DNA from: Porites lutea | Taxonomy: Eukaryota; Cnidaria; Anthozoa; Scleractinia; Poritidae | DNA length: 64,000 nt | NCBI RefSeq assembly: GCF_958299795.1 | Contig: NC_133201.1 | Coordinates: 21,571,298 to 21,635,297, forward strand | Direction of reading: 5' to 3' | Notes under the pieces: generated by a model | Database searches by the model: none | What the model saw: only the letters and a program-made list of their open reading frames with translations | Told to the model about the DNA's origin: nothing | In this document: positions 46,501 through 56,125 of the stretch, piece after piece | How positions within the stretch are numbered: the first letter of the stretch is position 1 | Layout: each line of letters starts with the position of its first letter | Position numbers and translations under genes: made by a program

Positions 46501-49500
46501 TGAAATAACCAGGCCAAGTTTTACAAGTTATTATGCTATGCCTGCAAAAATCAGCATAAAAAATTGTTAAAGTAGTTTGCACTGCTCCCTGATGGAATTT
46601 GGATGATTATCTTCTTCATATAAACTCTAGCTCGGAGCATTTTGTGTATGGGTACAGGTACTACATGTAAGTACCATTAATGGCCTCAGTACAGAATTCA
46701 CCTAAAACAGCAATAATTTTTCTTTTGACATACAGCTGTAGCCCCTTTAATGACGTGAGGGCTTTCATTTTGTGTACTAAAACTTTATTTGATCAATTAT
46801 TCTTAAAGATCTTACAACCCTAAAGTATCTTTCCATACTCACCAGATGTCTCTGATGGGGTGTCGCTGTCATTATCTTCAAGACTTTCGACTGTTTTAGA
46901 CCGCGTCCTAGCAACCACTTCTGCTGAAGGAGCACTGGGTCTTCCCGGCAGCTGCTTTTGCACTTCATTCCCTGTTGAGGATTTCACAAGGAAATGTCAT
47001 ATAATAGTACGATACGATAATGTAAAAAAGCACACAATGTTATGAAAGCAATAAAGTAACTAATGAAGTGCTATCAATACAGTACTCACCTATGAAAGTA
47101 CATGTACATGCCGTATACTCGGCTCGGTTCTGCTTATAAGGTTTTTAACCATCTTACAATAAGTTTAAATGAACATTCAAGGGAGCCTGTGTTAGTGAGA
47201 GAGAAAATCAACTGGGTTGATGATGTTTAATTTGCTACCATAAAGCCATTCTAAAGTTGACTTTTTATTTATTTTCTCAGTTTTGTCAAAGCAAAGTAAT
47301 TGCTCCAACGAGGGACTAATGTTTGTGACCTCTGAGGGCCTAAGGGAAAGTTCATTTAATATGACAAGGGGGGGGGGGGGGATGAAGATATTGAGGGGGG
47401 GCTCCGAAAATTTTTGACACCCGAAGGGGGGGCTCTGAAAAAATTGTTGCGCTAGGAGGGGGGGCTCCGAAAATTTGTATACTTCAAAACCAACACATGA
47501 CATCATCATACAGATCGGATGGTTTTCAACTCAACAATTTAATGACCTGTGCAACTCAGCTATATCACGTGGTTTACAGATATAACAAATGTAGTCTCAG
47601 TAATTATTACACTCTTGTTCATCCCAAAAATGCTTTAGAAAATTGTATCACAACTGTATCTCAAGTTTGTCATAGTATAAACCATTGAAGACAATAACGG
47701 TAAATATATTTAATACAGTCTAGTGATCTTTTTTCAGGGGAGCAAAGGAATTGAAGGAGGAGGGGAGGGGGGGGGGGGCTCTGAAATTTTTTCGACTACC
47801 AAGGAGGGGGCTCCTAAAAAATTGAACCGCTAGTGAGGGGGGCTGCTAAAATTTCAAGCTTCGAGTTTCAATATCTTCATCCCCCCCCCTTGTCATATTA
47901 AATGAACTTTCCCTAAGCAGTAACCCTTCATCAGGTTGACTGCTTCCAATAAAGCTCTAGAGCTCAAAATGTCAGCTAATAGATCTTTTTACATTGACTG
48001 GTTTACTTCATCACCTTAAGCACTGCCAAAAGTTTCATCTTTACTCACCAGCTTGAGGTTTTACTGGCAAACCTCCAGGCTTAGGAAGAAGTTTAGGTTT
48101 AAAAGGTTCTGCTGGTTTCACTGAACCTAAAGCAGGCTTGGAATCGGATTTATCTCCAGGTGAATTTGAAGCTTGACTACGTGATGGCCTTGGTGAAGGA
48201 TGAGGAGAAGGTCGCGGTGATGAACCATTATCGCGAAAAGGAAATACAGGTATGGTTGATAGTTTTTGTGCTAGAGCAGCAACAGATGATTCACCCTTGG
48301 AAGATGAACTCAAGTCCGGAGGTGGCTTATGGGGCACAGGAGGTTTATTTGCTTCAGTTGTTGTAGTTTGTCCTGCAGATGCTAAGTCTTTTGGCAGTGA
48401 TGGAAGAGGTTTCTTCGGAGGTAACGGTTTTGATTTGTTACTAGCAGTACTTGGATCAAGAGTTCTTGGAGATGTGTTAGGGCTCAGATCTTTAACAGCC
48501 TCAGGCTGTCTTGTTTCACTTGCTTTACGAAAAGATGGTGGAGTTGTTTCAACTTTAAAGCCACCAATTTTCCGTATGACAGGAGGGGAGGTCTTGCTTG
48601 CTACACCAATTGGTTTACGGGGAGTAGGAGGGGAAAATTTGCTCCCTTGACTGATAACTTTGCGGGGGACGGGAGGGGAAAACTTGGGCCCTGTCCCACT
48701 TATTTTATGAGATGTAGGAGGAGAAGCTTTGCCTGTTGTGGTGATTGCTTTATGAGGCTCTGTACCACCTTCTTTGGAGGAGAGGGAAACCTGATTTGAA
48801 TTTCCAGCAACTCCACTTGCTTTACGCTGAGATGGTGGTGTAATTTTGCTGGCTCTGAAAAATTAAAAAATTGGAATAATGTTACAATATTAATATAACA
48901 GGTGACAAATTACTCCTTTATTTTGGTGCAAATATTTATTATAAAAAATTATTAGAATTTGGACAAAATGCAGAAAAAATTATCTCTACATTCATTTGTC
49001 ACCATCTGATTACACATACACATGTAGTTTATCAATGTGGCTAAATGTAATTTAGGCAAAGTTAACCTCGAAGCAATGCTGGTCAGCAGTTTCTCCAGCT
49101 ATACTAGGGGTGGCCCGTTGCCTCTAGTAGGGGCACCTCGTGACTTAGATGTGCAGTTGCTTGCTTGCAGTTCTTCGCAAAGTGTTGTTGCAATAGCTTG
49201 CTGTTTGTGTGCCTTTTGTGCTTTGGTTTTTTCCCATCCCTCCCTCCCTTTTGAGGTAAGGGCCAGGTAAGTATTGGTCGTAAGTATTCCACTGAATTGT
49301 TCAGTGTGATGGTGCCTGGTGAGAGATGCCATGGATACCTCCTCCTCATGCTAGAGCATTGCCCAGCTCCACCAACTTTGTAGGCACCAATGCCCAAGCT
49401 CATCTACTGGTGATGAGTTTAATTGGTATTATTATTACCGTTACACCATATCTTCACCATTAGAACAGAATGGAAATCAAATAATTTTGCCTAACTGAAG

Positions 49501-52500
49501 GGTTACTGTCAACTAGCACACATAAGATGGTGCAAACATTCAAGACAATTTATACACATACGTTACAGGTCAAATTCGATTTCAGATTAATTTTGATTTA
49601 ACCTAGGTTGATTCTCAATTATTTTTCAATGTCTCCTAGCACTGGAAGACAGAGGAAATTGAGAATCAACCTACATTAAAAATAATTTAACATGAAATCA
49701 AATTCAACCTGTAACATATGTACATAAAACCTAATTTAAAAAATTAAAAAAAAACTGAGAACAGTAAAACTGAAAGTGTCATGCATCACTAATGGTTTTG
49801 GTTAATTTTGACTTAACCTAGGTTGATTCTATATTTCCTATGCCTCCTAGCAGACTAAGGAAATCAAGAATCAACCTAAGGTTAAATAACCTAAGAACAA
49901 ATTTGACATACATGTACTATTTAAAAAACAAGCGGGAGTGTATTATCAGGTATAAAAAACTTGAGATGAAGCCCAGAGTCGGTTCTTAGTCGTGTGTTTT
50001 TGCTGTATAATATAGGTGGAATTTTGGTTCCACTGCGTAGAGCCACATAACGCAACTGGACATCACACATACATGTGCTGTGGCCTCTGGAGTTGAAATT
50101 ATTTTTTGGGCAACAGGAAACTCAGAAGTGTTGTTGCATATACTTCACAAAACTTTAGAATAACTCCTTAATGGACAAAACCTCTTACTGCTGGGGGCAG
50201 CGACTGGAGGCAGGGTGGCTGAGTGGACAGAGCGCTGGTCGGAAGCACCGAGTTCATGTCCCACTCTGACCGCGAGCTGGATTTGTTCCAATAGTCCCAA
50301 GTTTGAATCCTTGGCCATGCTTGTGAATAGCCAGCTGGTTTGCCTCTGGCCAGTTGGGATTCCTAACCCTCTTAACTTCAATTTGAATTGTTTGTTTCAG
50401 GCTTTTGCTCGGCCCCACTAGCATACAGTGCTATAAGTACTGCCGAGGGTAAATAACGGAATTATCATTATATTATTATTATTATTATTAGTGTTGGCAT
50501 GCCTGCATTAAATAATTCTTGTGTATTTTTCAACTTTGCAGGCATGCTGACAGTGAAGATAGTTCTTCACATAACCATCATTTCATGTTTTCCACAAATA
50601 AATTTATTTACTGACCTTGGAACAGAGATAGCTTCATATCCTTCATCAGAGCTTGAAGACGAACCACTCACTGTTGGTCTCAATGGTTCATACAACTGCT
50701 GATCATCCGCAGAATCATTAACAGGTCCATTACTAGTATCATTACATTCAGTTACACTTTTTACTGATGATTCAATCTTCGGTACGCGAATTTCATTATT
50801 TTTTATTGCTTTATTAACTAATCCTTGCTTTCCTAGAGGTTCCTTATCAGCTGACAAATTGTTATTATTTATTAATATAACACCTTTTCCCACAGTTTCA
50901 GGTGTCTTCAAATTTGGAGCTTTAGGTGGTGGTCTCCGTGGTTTTGGGTGAACAGCAGGCTTTGGTGGAATATTTTCAGGTTTTCCATTCTCTATAGTAA
51001 TGTCTGGTTTAGGTTGATGTGACCGTTTGCGAGGTGCAGGGCGTGGTTTTGTGGCAGGAAGAAGAGATGCCTTTTCCACTGGCTTCCATGTTCCACCTTT
51101 ATCTTCTTCCTCCATGCCTGAAAAAAAAAGAACAAAATATCAAGGACTGATGCTCTTTGCCATTATAGCATCCTTTCTGTTTAATTATCCCAAGAAACTT
51201 TTTGTTCTTTAGTAGCAGGCACTTCCATGACAACTGGACAATGTTTTTGCAGGCTGCCTTTGCTTCTGGAAAACCCTGACCCTACTATAGAAATGAATTC
51301 TCCTTCTATAGAGTATTTATAACCTGGGTGAGACAAAAATAACTTAAAATAATCAATTTGCCCAAGGGCAAGATACCCCCTCAGAGTCGCCAGTCTGAAA
51401 GTCTAAGCAAAAAATAAACAGTTCAAAATGATTCCAAACTTTGCTTGTCATAAAAAAATCTTATCCCTTTAAATGCATGCCAGCAAACTGCCTTTGCTGT
51501 GATCCTTACAACTAAAGCTTAAAATTGGATAAAGATTTTGAATTTCTTGATCATTACAATCAGTCAGTAACTGATTTCACAGTGACTTTTGATCGCAGTT
51601 TTAAAATTCTTATGGCCGAGTTTGAAAGCACAGGAAAAGAATTATGATGATTTTGAAACATGTTTATCTACTTGTCAAAAAAATACACAATAGATGTAAG
51701 ACCATCATTACTGAAGATCAACAATAATTTGCCACAAGGACTAAAACTGACATTACCATTTCAAATTATATGTATTTACAGTGTACAGTTCTCAGGACTG
51801 CAAAGGAATACTCCATTACCAGGTATATATTCGTTAAAAACCTGGTCAAATATCGCCTTCTATTGAATACTGGATTTGATATTCAAGTAAGCAGGGTCGT
51901 GAGCTGTTATGCTTCCGAGAATAGCAGGAATATTGTTCACTTAGACTCCAAAAATAAATAACATACATGTACAAACAATGAAATACGCGTAATTTACACG
52001 TGTTTAAACGTAGAAAAACGTTCATTATATCCTCAGGACGACTTCGCATACAATTTAGTTGAATTTTTTTAAAAACTGAAACCTTCATAGGAAATACACT
52101 ACCATGAGCGAGCACGGATATCGAAAGACAATGAAATACATACAACAGTGCACTTGATATTAACTATAGTCACAGATATCTGCTTCAATAGGCAAGAAGG
52201 TGTCACTTGAAGATAAATAAAAGAAAAAGCACGGAACATCTGAACGGGAGATCAATTCTAGAATCTGTTAAAGATATCAAATCGATAAAACAACCCTGTA
52301 GAATCGAAGTCAGTTCCAAACAGACATGATCGCCACGCAAACTATTTCACTGATTGAAACAATATTGGGAACACAAATAAACGGCGTATGGACATTCGAT
52401 TTTCTAAGGAAGACAACAAAGAGGAGATAAACAACGAAGAATTACAAGTTAAAGAACATCAAGCTTATTAAATTTGAAGCACCGAGAAATTAAGCTCAAG

Positions 52501-52873
52501 TACAATCAACAACGTTCAATGCATCACTCACCGAAGATCAACCCACATCTGCAAAAGGCCGATCACAGCTAAACCACATTCACCAAAATCACAATAACCT
52601 CCGTTTTCGAACGCTGAAGATGTTGTATGAAGAAGCACTACTATTGACGTTCTAAGGCATCGGAAATACTATCAACAGGTTATTTTCTCAAGTCCTCAAT
52701 GCAAGAAGAAGCAAGCAAATGCGCAGATTGTCAACAAAGTGTGAATTTTTGCGCATTTCCGTAAAATAGTTGATAAGAGACTGGGTCAGAAACCATTTCA
52801 CCTAAAATTTACAAAATTAATATATTTTTTTATACTCACCAATTTCAGTGCCAACGAGTGCATAAAGCCTCAT
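30618..52873 (-). CDS. Ephexin-family Rho guanine nucleotide exchange factor (24 exons)
   Basis: The exons, 5' to 3' on the minus strand, are 52840-52873, 50616-51117, 48049-48854, 46843-46971, 45959-46252, 44791-45063, 43434-43541, 42942-43072, 42413-42449, 41636-41656, 41433-41459, 40693-40868, 40061-40117, 39158-39333, 38420-38495, 37737-37804, 36202-36328, 35368-35442, 34975-35064, 33507-33667, 33111-33269, 32431-32510, 31462-31566, 30618-30781. All have GT/AG borders, and the total is 3876 bp, exactly 1292 codons. The order is a proline- and tyrosine-rich N-terminus (about 1-785), a predicted autoinhibitory helix, DH (about 865-1045), PH (about 1075-1200) and SH3 (about 1203-1260). Family members activate Rho GTPases at the membrane and cytoskeleton, often downstream of Eph receptors and Src. 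The C-terminal EEILNEHVRARNLRQRYRLL after the SH3 resembles ephexins; I cannot choose between NGEF and the ARHGEF5/15/16/19/26 paralogs. Small exons in the N-terminal half could be missed. Confidence 0.85.
32096..32283. repeat. Inverted pair of Penelope-like terminal repeats (tentative)
   Basis: Left arm 32096-32168 and right arm 32182-32283 mirror each other ('acagtcgggagtatatattt' against its complement near 32270; 'accctgaagaagga' and 'accttgaagaagga' at the centre). It lies in the intron between PH exons. The CTGAAGA..CCGAAA pair suggests Penelope-like origin; a single related arm is at 20150. Confidence 0.4.
32431..33667 (-). CDS. RhoGEF exons 20-22: PH domain
   Basis: PSRYLLRRGDLMQVVED, then IYMFLFNDLLLLAKKK, NRFQVLDYATRNM, FSLVLLENSDSKTKEFLMAAN and TDKTRWMEAF follow the PH beta-strand pattern with the C-terminal Trp helix (RWMEAF). 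In Dbl-family proteins the PH domain follows DH directly and aids membrane binding and exchange. The exons are 33507-33667, 33111-33269 and 32431-32510; the intron between the last two holds two transposons. Confidence 0.88.
32710..32853. mobile_element. CAGTGGCGGATCC-type MITE
   Basis: The left end CAGTGGCGGATCCAGGGGAG and the right end, inverted, CAGTGCCGGATCCAGACC. It contains 'ttagaccaaactgaggcccg', as does the copy at 36704. It is in the RhoGEF intron between exons 21 and 22. Confidence 0.7.
34160..34599. mobile_element. Long foldback element in a RhoGEF intron
   Basis: The ends AATAGACCTTTTAACCGATA and its complement at 34580-34599 bound two arms of about 200 bp (34160-34355 and 34395-34599) that pair almost throughout. 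The arms encode CAVFGCNNDRLF in one frame. It lies between exons 19 and 20. TSD unclear. Confidence 0.75.
34975..40117 (-). CDS. RhoGEF exons 13-19: DH (RhoGEF catalytic) domain
   Basis: Exon 13 ends REERKRQE. Exon 14 begins AMFEVITSEASYLRSLNIL (conserved region 1). Exons 15-16 give ISSISDIIEQH and YFEVYVKYCSNQIYQ. Exon 17 contains LQSFLVLPMQRITRLPLL, the conserved CR3 helix that contacts the GTPase switch regions. Exons 18-19 end with DCNEGARKMERMEEI and QIEFKTK. All key DH blocks are present, so the domain looks catalytically competent. Confidence 0.9.
35690..36070. other. Intronic stretch, no gene recognised
   Basis: A 93-codon minus-strand frame (35700-35981) begins MAKWSFASCAERLDWYRY but matches no family I know and overlaps GC-richer, repeat-like sequence between exons 17 and 18. 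I treat it as probable transposon debris. Confidence 0.3.
36704..36909. mobile_element. CAGTGGCGGATCC-type MITE with C-rich core
   Basis: The left end CAGTGGCGGATCCAGGGGAG is followed by a C/G tract and 'ttagaccaaactgaggcccg'; the right end is CAGCCACTG. Same family as 32710 but with an expanded poly-C core. In the intron between exons 16 and 17. Confidence 0.65.
37988..38376. mobile_element. pogo/Tigger-like MITE
   Basis: The left end CAGTAAAAACCCGCGACTAG and the right end, inverted, CAGTTAAAACCCGCGACTAA, with TA on both sides (37986-37987 and 38377-38378). Inner 'ggctaaacaggttctta' also repeats inverted. A fragment of a related end is at about 49977-50015. Intronic in the RhoGEF gene. Confidence 0.8.
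38801..38960. repeat. Dispersed repeat, copy 2
   Basis: Diverged relative of 29012-29200 ('aacctatccgatatgtgac', 'ttctatctggtatggttttc', 'aagaactatccggaag'). Located in the intron between exons 14 and 15. Confidence 0.45.
40693..40868 (-). CDS. RhoGEF exon 12: probable autoinhibitory helix
   Basis: It encodes EPLYQVYTRCTLQRQRSISRQ, then an acidic stretch and NMRVLWCELPE just before the DH domain. In the ephexin-family member Tim/ARHGEF5 a helix before the DH domain with two tyrosines three residues apart blocks the Rac/Rho site until phosphorylated by Src. The LYQVY spacing here matches that arrangement. That this helix inhibits is inference from the family. Confidence 0.65.
41433..42449 (-). 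CDS. RhoGEF exons 9-11: microexons
   Basis: Exons of 37, 21 and 27 bp at 42413-42449, 41636-41656 and 41433-41459 encode PIHKSDGEGFSS, GQQRQAE and NEERDTFAE in frame between the acidic region and the PLYQVY helix. Each has a usable acceptor and a GTAAG or GTTAG donor. They are inferred from phase continuity rather than domain matches, so they are the least certain part of the model. The 21- and 27-bp exons keep frame if skipped. Confidence 0.6.
42080..42361 (+). mobile_element. tRNA-derived SINE
   Basis: The 5' part is tRNA-like: A box TGGCCGAGTGG at about 42088 and B box GGTTCGAGTCC at about 42130, ending CTCTGGCG. The body has 'aatagccaagtgggtgcctc' and 'gccagttggggtttt', and the 3' end 'cacaataaacaag' runs into A/T. 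A relative lies at 50205. It sits 50 bp downstream of the exon 9 donor. Confidence 0.8.
42942..52873 (-). CDS. RhoGEF exons 1-8: disordered proline/tyrosine-rich region
   Basis: Exon 1 encodes MRLYALVGTEI and joins in frame to exon 2, which has its own Met (MEEEDKGG at 51115). Exon 2 has PxxP stretches (KPRPAPRKR, KPRRPPPKAP) and YEPL/YEAI. Exon 3 holds six (S/T)PPxxRK-like repeats and more PxxP (KPLPPKKPLPSLP). Exon 5 has RRPPPLPPG and PPLPPVPRPRP. Exon 6 has a duplicated YET motif. Exons 7-8 are acidic, ending in NNYGDVYDEVDDLYAE. These are probable SH3 ligands and SH2-docking tyrosines, possibly including ligands for the protein's own SH3. No fold is predicted here. Exons 4-7 are all phase 1-1. 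Confidence 0.75.
43916..44412. mobile_element. hAT-like element with TGTTCTCC ends, copy 1
   Basis: It starts CTGTTCTCCCTAAATTTTAG and ends GGGGAGAACACTG. The flanks are AAGACCC and AAGACTC. The first 100 bp ('ctcagcaggtaagg', 'aaatatgcaccag') and the last 60 match the copy at 57896. Intronic between exons 6 and 7. Confidence 0.65.
45583..45757. repeat. Foldback repeat
   Basis: 'cacaattttccatggtctac' and following bases to about 45650 are mirrored at 45690-45757. A further related arm lies at 45836-45875. Intronic between exons 5 and 6. Confidence 0.65.
47344..47913. mobile_element. TAA-flanked TIR element with G-rich internal repeats
   Basis: The left end GGGAAAGTTCATTTAATATG and the exact inverse at 47894-47913 are flanked by TAA (47341-47343 and 47914-47916), as in PIF/Harbinger. 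Each half carries three units of G-run plus 'ctccgaaaattt'. No ORF. In the intron between exons 3 and 4. Confidence 0.8.
49562..49715. mobile_element. Palindromic MITE, copy 1
   Basis: The ends GTTACAGGTCAAATTCGATT and, inverted, GTTACAGGTTGAATTTGATT. The inner hairpin 'aacctaggttgattctcaat' is mirrored near 49660. Intronic between exons 2 and 3. Confidence 0.7.
49795..49910. mobile_element. Palindromic MITE, copy 2 (partial)
   Basis: It shares 'ttgacttaacctaggttgat' and 'gaatcaacctaaggtt' with copy 1 but lacks the outer GTTACAGG ends. Confidence 0.5.
50205..50455 (+). mobile_element. tRNA-derived SINE, degraded
   Basis: A box TGGCTGAGTGG at about 50217, a weak B box (AGTTCATGTCC), and the same body as 42080-42361 ('aatagccagctggtttgcct', 'ggccagttgggattcctaac', 'ttcaatttgaattg'). 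A short ATT repeat follows. Confidence 0.65.
51118..52839. other. Intron 1 of the RhoGEF gene
   Basis: AT-rich sequence with no feature I can support. The acceptor before exon 2 has a strong T tract. Short open frames here have no codon or splice support. Confidence 0.5.
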
Positions 52874-53149
52874 GTCTTCATGAAATCGATTTTTCCTTAG
52901 AATCCCCAAAATAGCTAACAGTGCAGTTCTATAGTAACGGTATAATTATCGGTATTGGCTTCCGCGGAACTTTTCAAGGTTTGACTTTAAAATTCTTCAG
53001 ATCTTTCAATCCACCGATCTCCGATTATTATTTCAGATTGATGATTGTTTCAGTTGATCCCCAGATTTATACCTTTGTTACATCTTGAAATAGACCATAA
53101 CTCTCAAGATCATAACGTGATCTCGGATTCATGCAATACGGTGTCCACC

Positions 53150-53240
53150 ATCGAACCAAAATAAGCAAAAGTCTCTTTTTCCGGAAGTGATCAAGTGACG
53201 TAGAAAACCACTGATCCGGAAGTGACGATACGCCCTAATT
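53150..53240 (-). promoter_or_regulatory. Probable promoter of the RhoGEF gene
   Basis: Two CCGGAAGTG motifs (53181-53189 and 53216-53224), ETS-type sites, and 'agtgacgta', CRE-like, lie about 310-350 bp upstream of the exon 1 ATG. No TATA box is visible. This cluster fits a TATA-less promoter near the transcription start. The 5' UTR would run from about here to 52874. Confidence 0.4.
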
Positions 53241-54988
53241 GAGGCGAGCTGAGAATGGTGTCATTACAATTTCAAGGCCTGGGTGTTGTTTTTCCGTGTC
53301 TCAACTGTACCTGATCAAATTATTTTGCTTGCTATTGCAACACAAAGCTGAATAAAAGTGGAAATACGAGAAGGGCCCGTTAACTGCACGTGACCATCAA
53401 TTACGACGGAAATCACAATCACAAGACTCGATTTCACCACTCCCCAACTCGCGGAAGGAAAGATCTTAGGCTGTAGGGTCTGTAAGTGATAGATAATAGT
53501 TAAGTGAAAAGAATGTTTGTAAACTTACTCTTGCAACTCTGTTATGGTTGTTTTATTCCATTCATTGCAAGAGGAGATTTAAGGGTTTACATTAGTACTA
53601 AATAGTGCTTAAAACATAGGATATAATTTCCATGAGAATTTTAATTGTAGACACCCTGTCCTTCCCCCCCCCTCATTAAAAAAAGGGGAAAAAAACTTTT
53701 AATTCCTTTTGATTTATTGATTCAGTGGGGATGAATAATATTTAAAACACATGATAATGTGAAGAATGCACTTATTTTTTAAAGACACGCATTCACCAAG
53801 CCAAACAATAAACCTAACATTTACAGTTTCAATTCTGTACACATTGCTTAAATTATCAAGTTTTATTTCAGCCCACTGAAAGGCGCCTCTTTCACGTCAG
53901 TATTATAGTAACAGGAGTCTATCACTGGTTACTCTTTTCACGGTGTGAGAGAATTTAAAATTGACCGCCCTCTCCATCAATCAAAATATACTCACTAACA
54001 CAGTTAGAAAGGGGATAAAGAAAAAATAAGGAGTAATATAGTATATTTACACACGTAAAAACCTAAGAGTTAACAAAAACTCGTTCGAACGTGCACGTGA
54101 TAGTGGAGTGTCCAAAAATAAACAGGAAATGCTCAGAGAACTCTTAAATAGGACATACATATCAACTGAAATTGGAGATGTCTCCTCTGGCCTTTGAACA
54201 AGGATTATAAAGACATTACAGAAAAAAAAAATATATATATATATATAAGTGATGACACTAAACATTTAAAGTAAACTTTCAAATGTGGTGAATAACATCA
54301 GGAAATTTAAACTAAGTTCAGATTAGTTGATTACTTAAAGAGACAAATAAATCTACACTAGAGTTTATTTAAGTCCCAAGCACCTGAGATTCATAGACTT
54401 GATGACAAACAATGAAAAATACATGAGAACTATTTTTACCAAAGACTTTATTTGTGAGAAAAATGATAGTTCATTATGCATCTTAAATATAAGTTTTTCC
54501 TGTTAAAGTAAACAATTGACCCTGTTTTAACTTAAACAGGAAGAAGTCACACCTGATTATTTAAATGTCCTTAAAAGTCAAGGAAAAAGTTCAATCACTT
54601 AGACTCACTACATAATATGCTATTTCTTCCTTTATGATATGAGCAAAGATCCCCATTTTATTGAAAATGAAAATAGCCTTGTAAACATCTGTTGTAAGTA
54701 AGTATCACTTTGGGACACTTCCAGAGTAGCAGCGTTATTAATGAAGACTGGTGTCATTTGTCATGATTGCAACATTCAAGTCTGAGGATACTGGGGTCTT
54801 AAACCGGAGCAAAATCAAGGCTTCTAAATATGTAGACCATGGTGACTTGGATGGGACAAGGAATAGGGTGTATTCTACTCAAGGGGCTAGGTTTTGGTGC
54901 CCATCACCATATAGCAATCCTATATCAAGGATACAGCTATTTCAATTAATGTTGTCAGAAAGGCCACAATGTTATGTTTCATAGTGTT
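53241..54988. other. Intergenic, no gene recognised
   Basis: On the plus strand a good donor (GTAAGTGAT at 53482) follows GC-richer sequence and could belong to a divergent transcript, but I find no matching coding exon. Otherwise AT-rich, with an (AT)n run at 54229-54247. Confidence 0.4.
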
Positions 54989-55087
54989 TTAATAATGTCT
55001 TCTCTTTACATTTAGTTTTAAAGTCTGTTCAACTGTCACTGGTTCCTTCTTTACATTCTTCAAAACAGCTTCAACCTGTGAAGATGC
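54989..55087 (-). CDS. Possible terminal exon of an unidentified gene
   Basis: After a TTTTCTAG acceptor, a 99-bp frame encodes 32 residues, starting ASSQVEAVLKNVKKEPV and ending VKRRHY before TAA. Charged, helix-like composition and a clean acceptor suggest a real last exon, but no upstream partner exon was found and no family is recognised. It could be chance or an alternative 3' exon of the DJ-1 gene. Confidence 0.25.
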   Translation of the reverse strand, partial: ASSQVEAVLKNVKKEPVTVEQTLKLNVKRRHY

Positions 55088-55403
55088 CTAGAAAACATCA
55101 ATTCTCAAATTTATCACCATAAGAGAGAAAACATAATAGGCAGCTAAAGCAGCCACAAAAAATGACAGCAACTACCGCATCAAAAAACCAATAAAATTTA
55201 TAAACAAAATTAATAAGAGCTCTGATAGTAAAAATAATTTAAAATTTTTATTACTTATCAGGAGCATAGAAAACATCAATATACACACATACGACTGTGC
55301 GTATGGCTGAAATCTAGAAAAAAATTTTTCCTGATAGCATTTACCACTAACACACGCCTTCAAAGGGTTTTTTCTTCGGTTCAAACCTGCAGGTTGGTGG
55401 ACG

Positions 55404-55900
55404 TCAATCAACTGTTACCATGTTTTTCATGCATTGGCCAAGAGGGATTTTTCCCTGTTTCTCGAGCACCTGGAGGAACATGTCAGCATTCAAGCTGTTT
55501 TTGCAAAATTTTGTTGGTATTTTTTTAACTGTTTTATCCTTTTTTCCATAAGCACTGTACTTTTTGAACCAATAACTAAACAATGACTGCATTTTCCTTT
55601 GTATTTGTGAACTGAAAATGTCTCGCAGAAAGAAGAAGGTAATAGCATTTCTAAGCCCCCAAATTTGAAAAATTTCCTGGGGGGGGAGGGCATGCCCCTA
55701 GACCACCCTAGCTTGGTAAGTTTGGAGTGCCCTTTGCAGTCTAACTTTTCATCCCATGAGTACACTTTTAAAATTTCATGCTACTTCTCTGCTTATAACA
55801 TGTCCAGGCTTACTGTTAACATGTTAATATACAATGTAAAGAGGGTGCTTCTTGTTGCCCTCTAAATCCATCGCCATTGTGCTTGCTCTAGCCCCCTGAC
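55404..55900. mobile_element. Transposon relic, unclassified
   Basis: It contains a 62-codon minus-strand frame (NADMFLQVLEKQGKIPLG) and a G/C block 'gggggaggg...catgcccctagacc', a combination often seen in decayed hAT-type elements. Ends are not defined. It lies between the RhoGEF and DJ-1 genes. Confidence 0.3.
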
Positions 55901-56125
55901 ACAAAATTGACTGGCAAATTTAAAAGAAATATTTAAGGTGTCTCTATTATATTTATTGAACTAAACATCTATGAAAATATTTTTATGTTCCTTAACATCT
56001 TGAGATAAATATTGTTTCCTACAAGTCTCACACAAAAGAAAGATTGATTGTCAGATTGATCATCAAGGTAGTTGCACCCTGGTTTATCTATTAAACCAAA
56101 TCTGAGCTGATTTGACTGAAAGCAA

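Noticed and set aside
48160-48650. Plus-strand ORFs opposite RhoGEF exon 3
   Set aside because: The minus strand has the proline-rich coding frame with matching splice phases; the plus frames are shadows.
49104-49403. 99-codon minus-strand ORF in the intron between exons 2 and 3
   Set aside because: No acceptor/donor that keeps the RhoGEF frame and no known domain; exons 2 and 3 join in phase without it.
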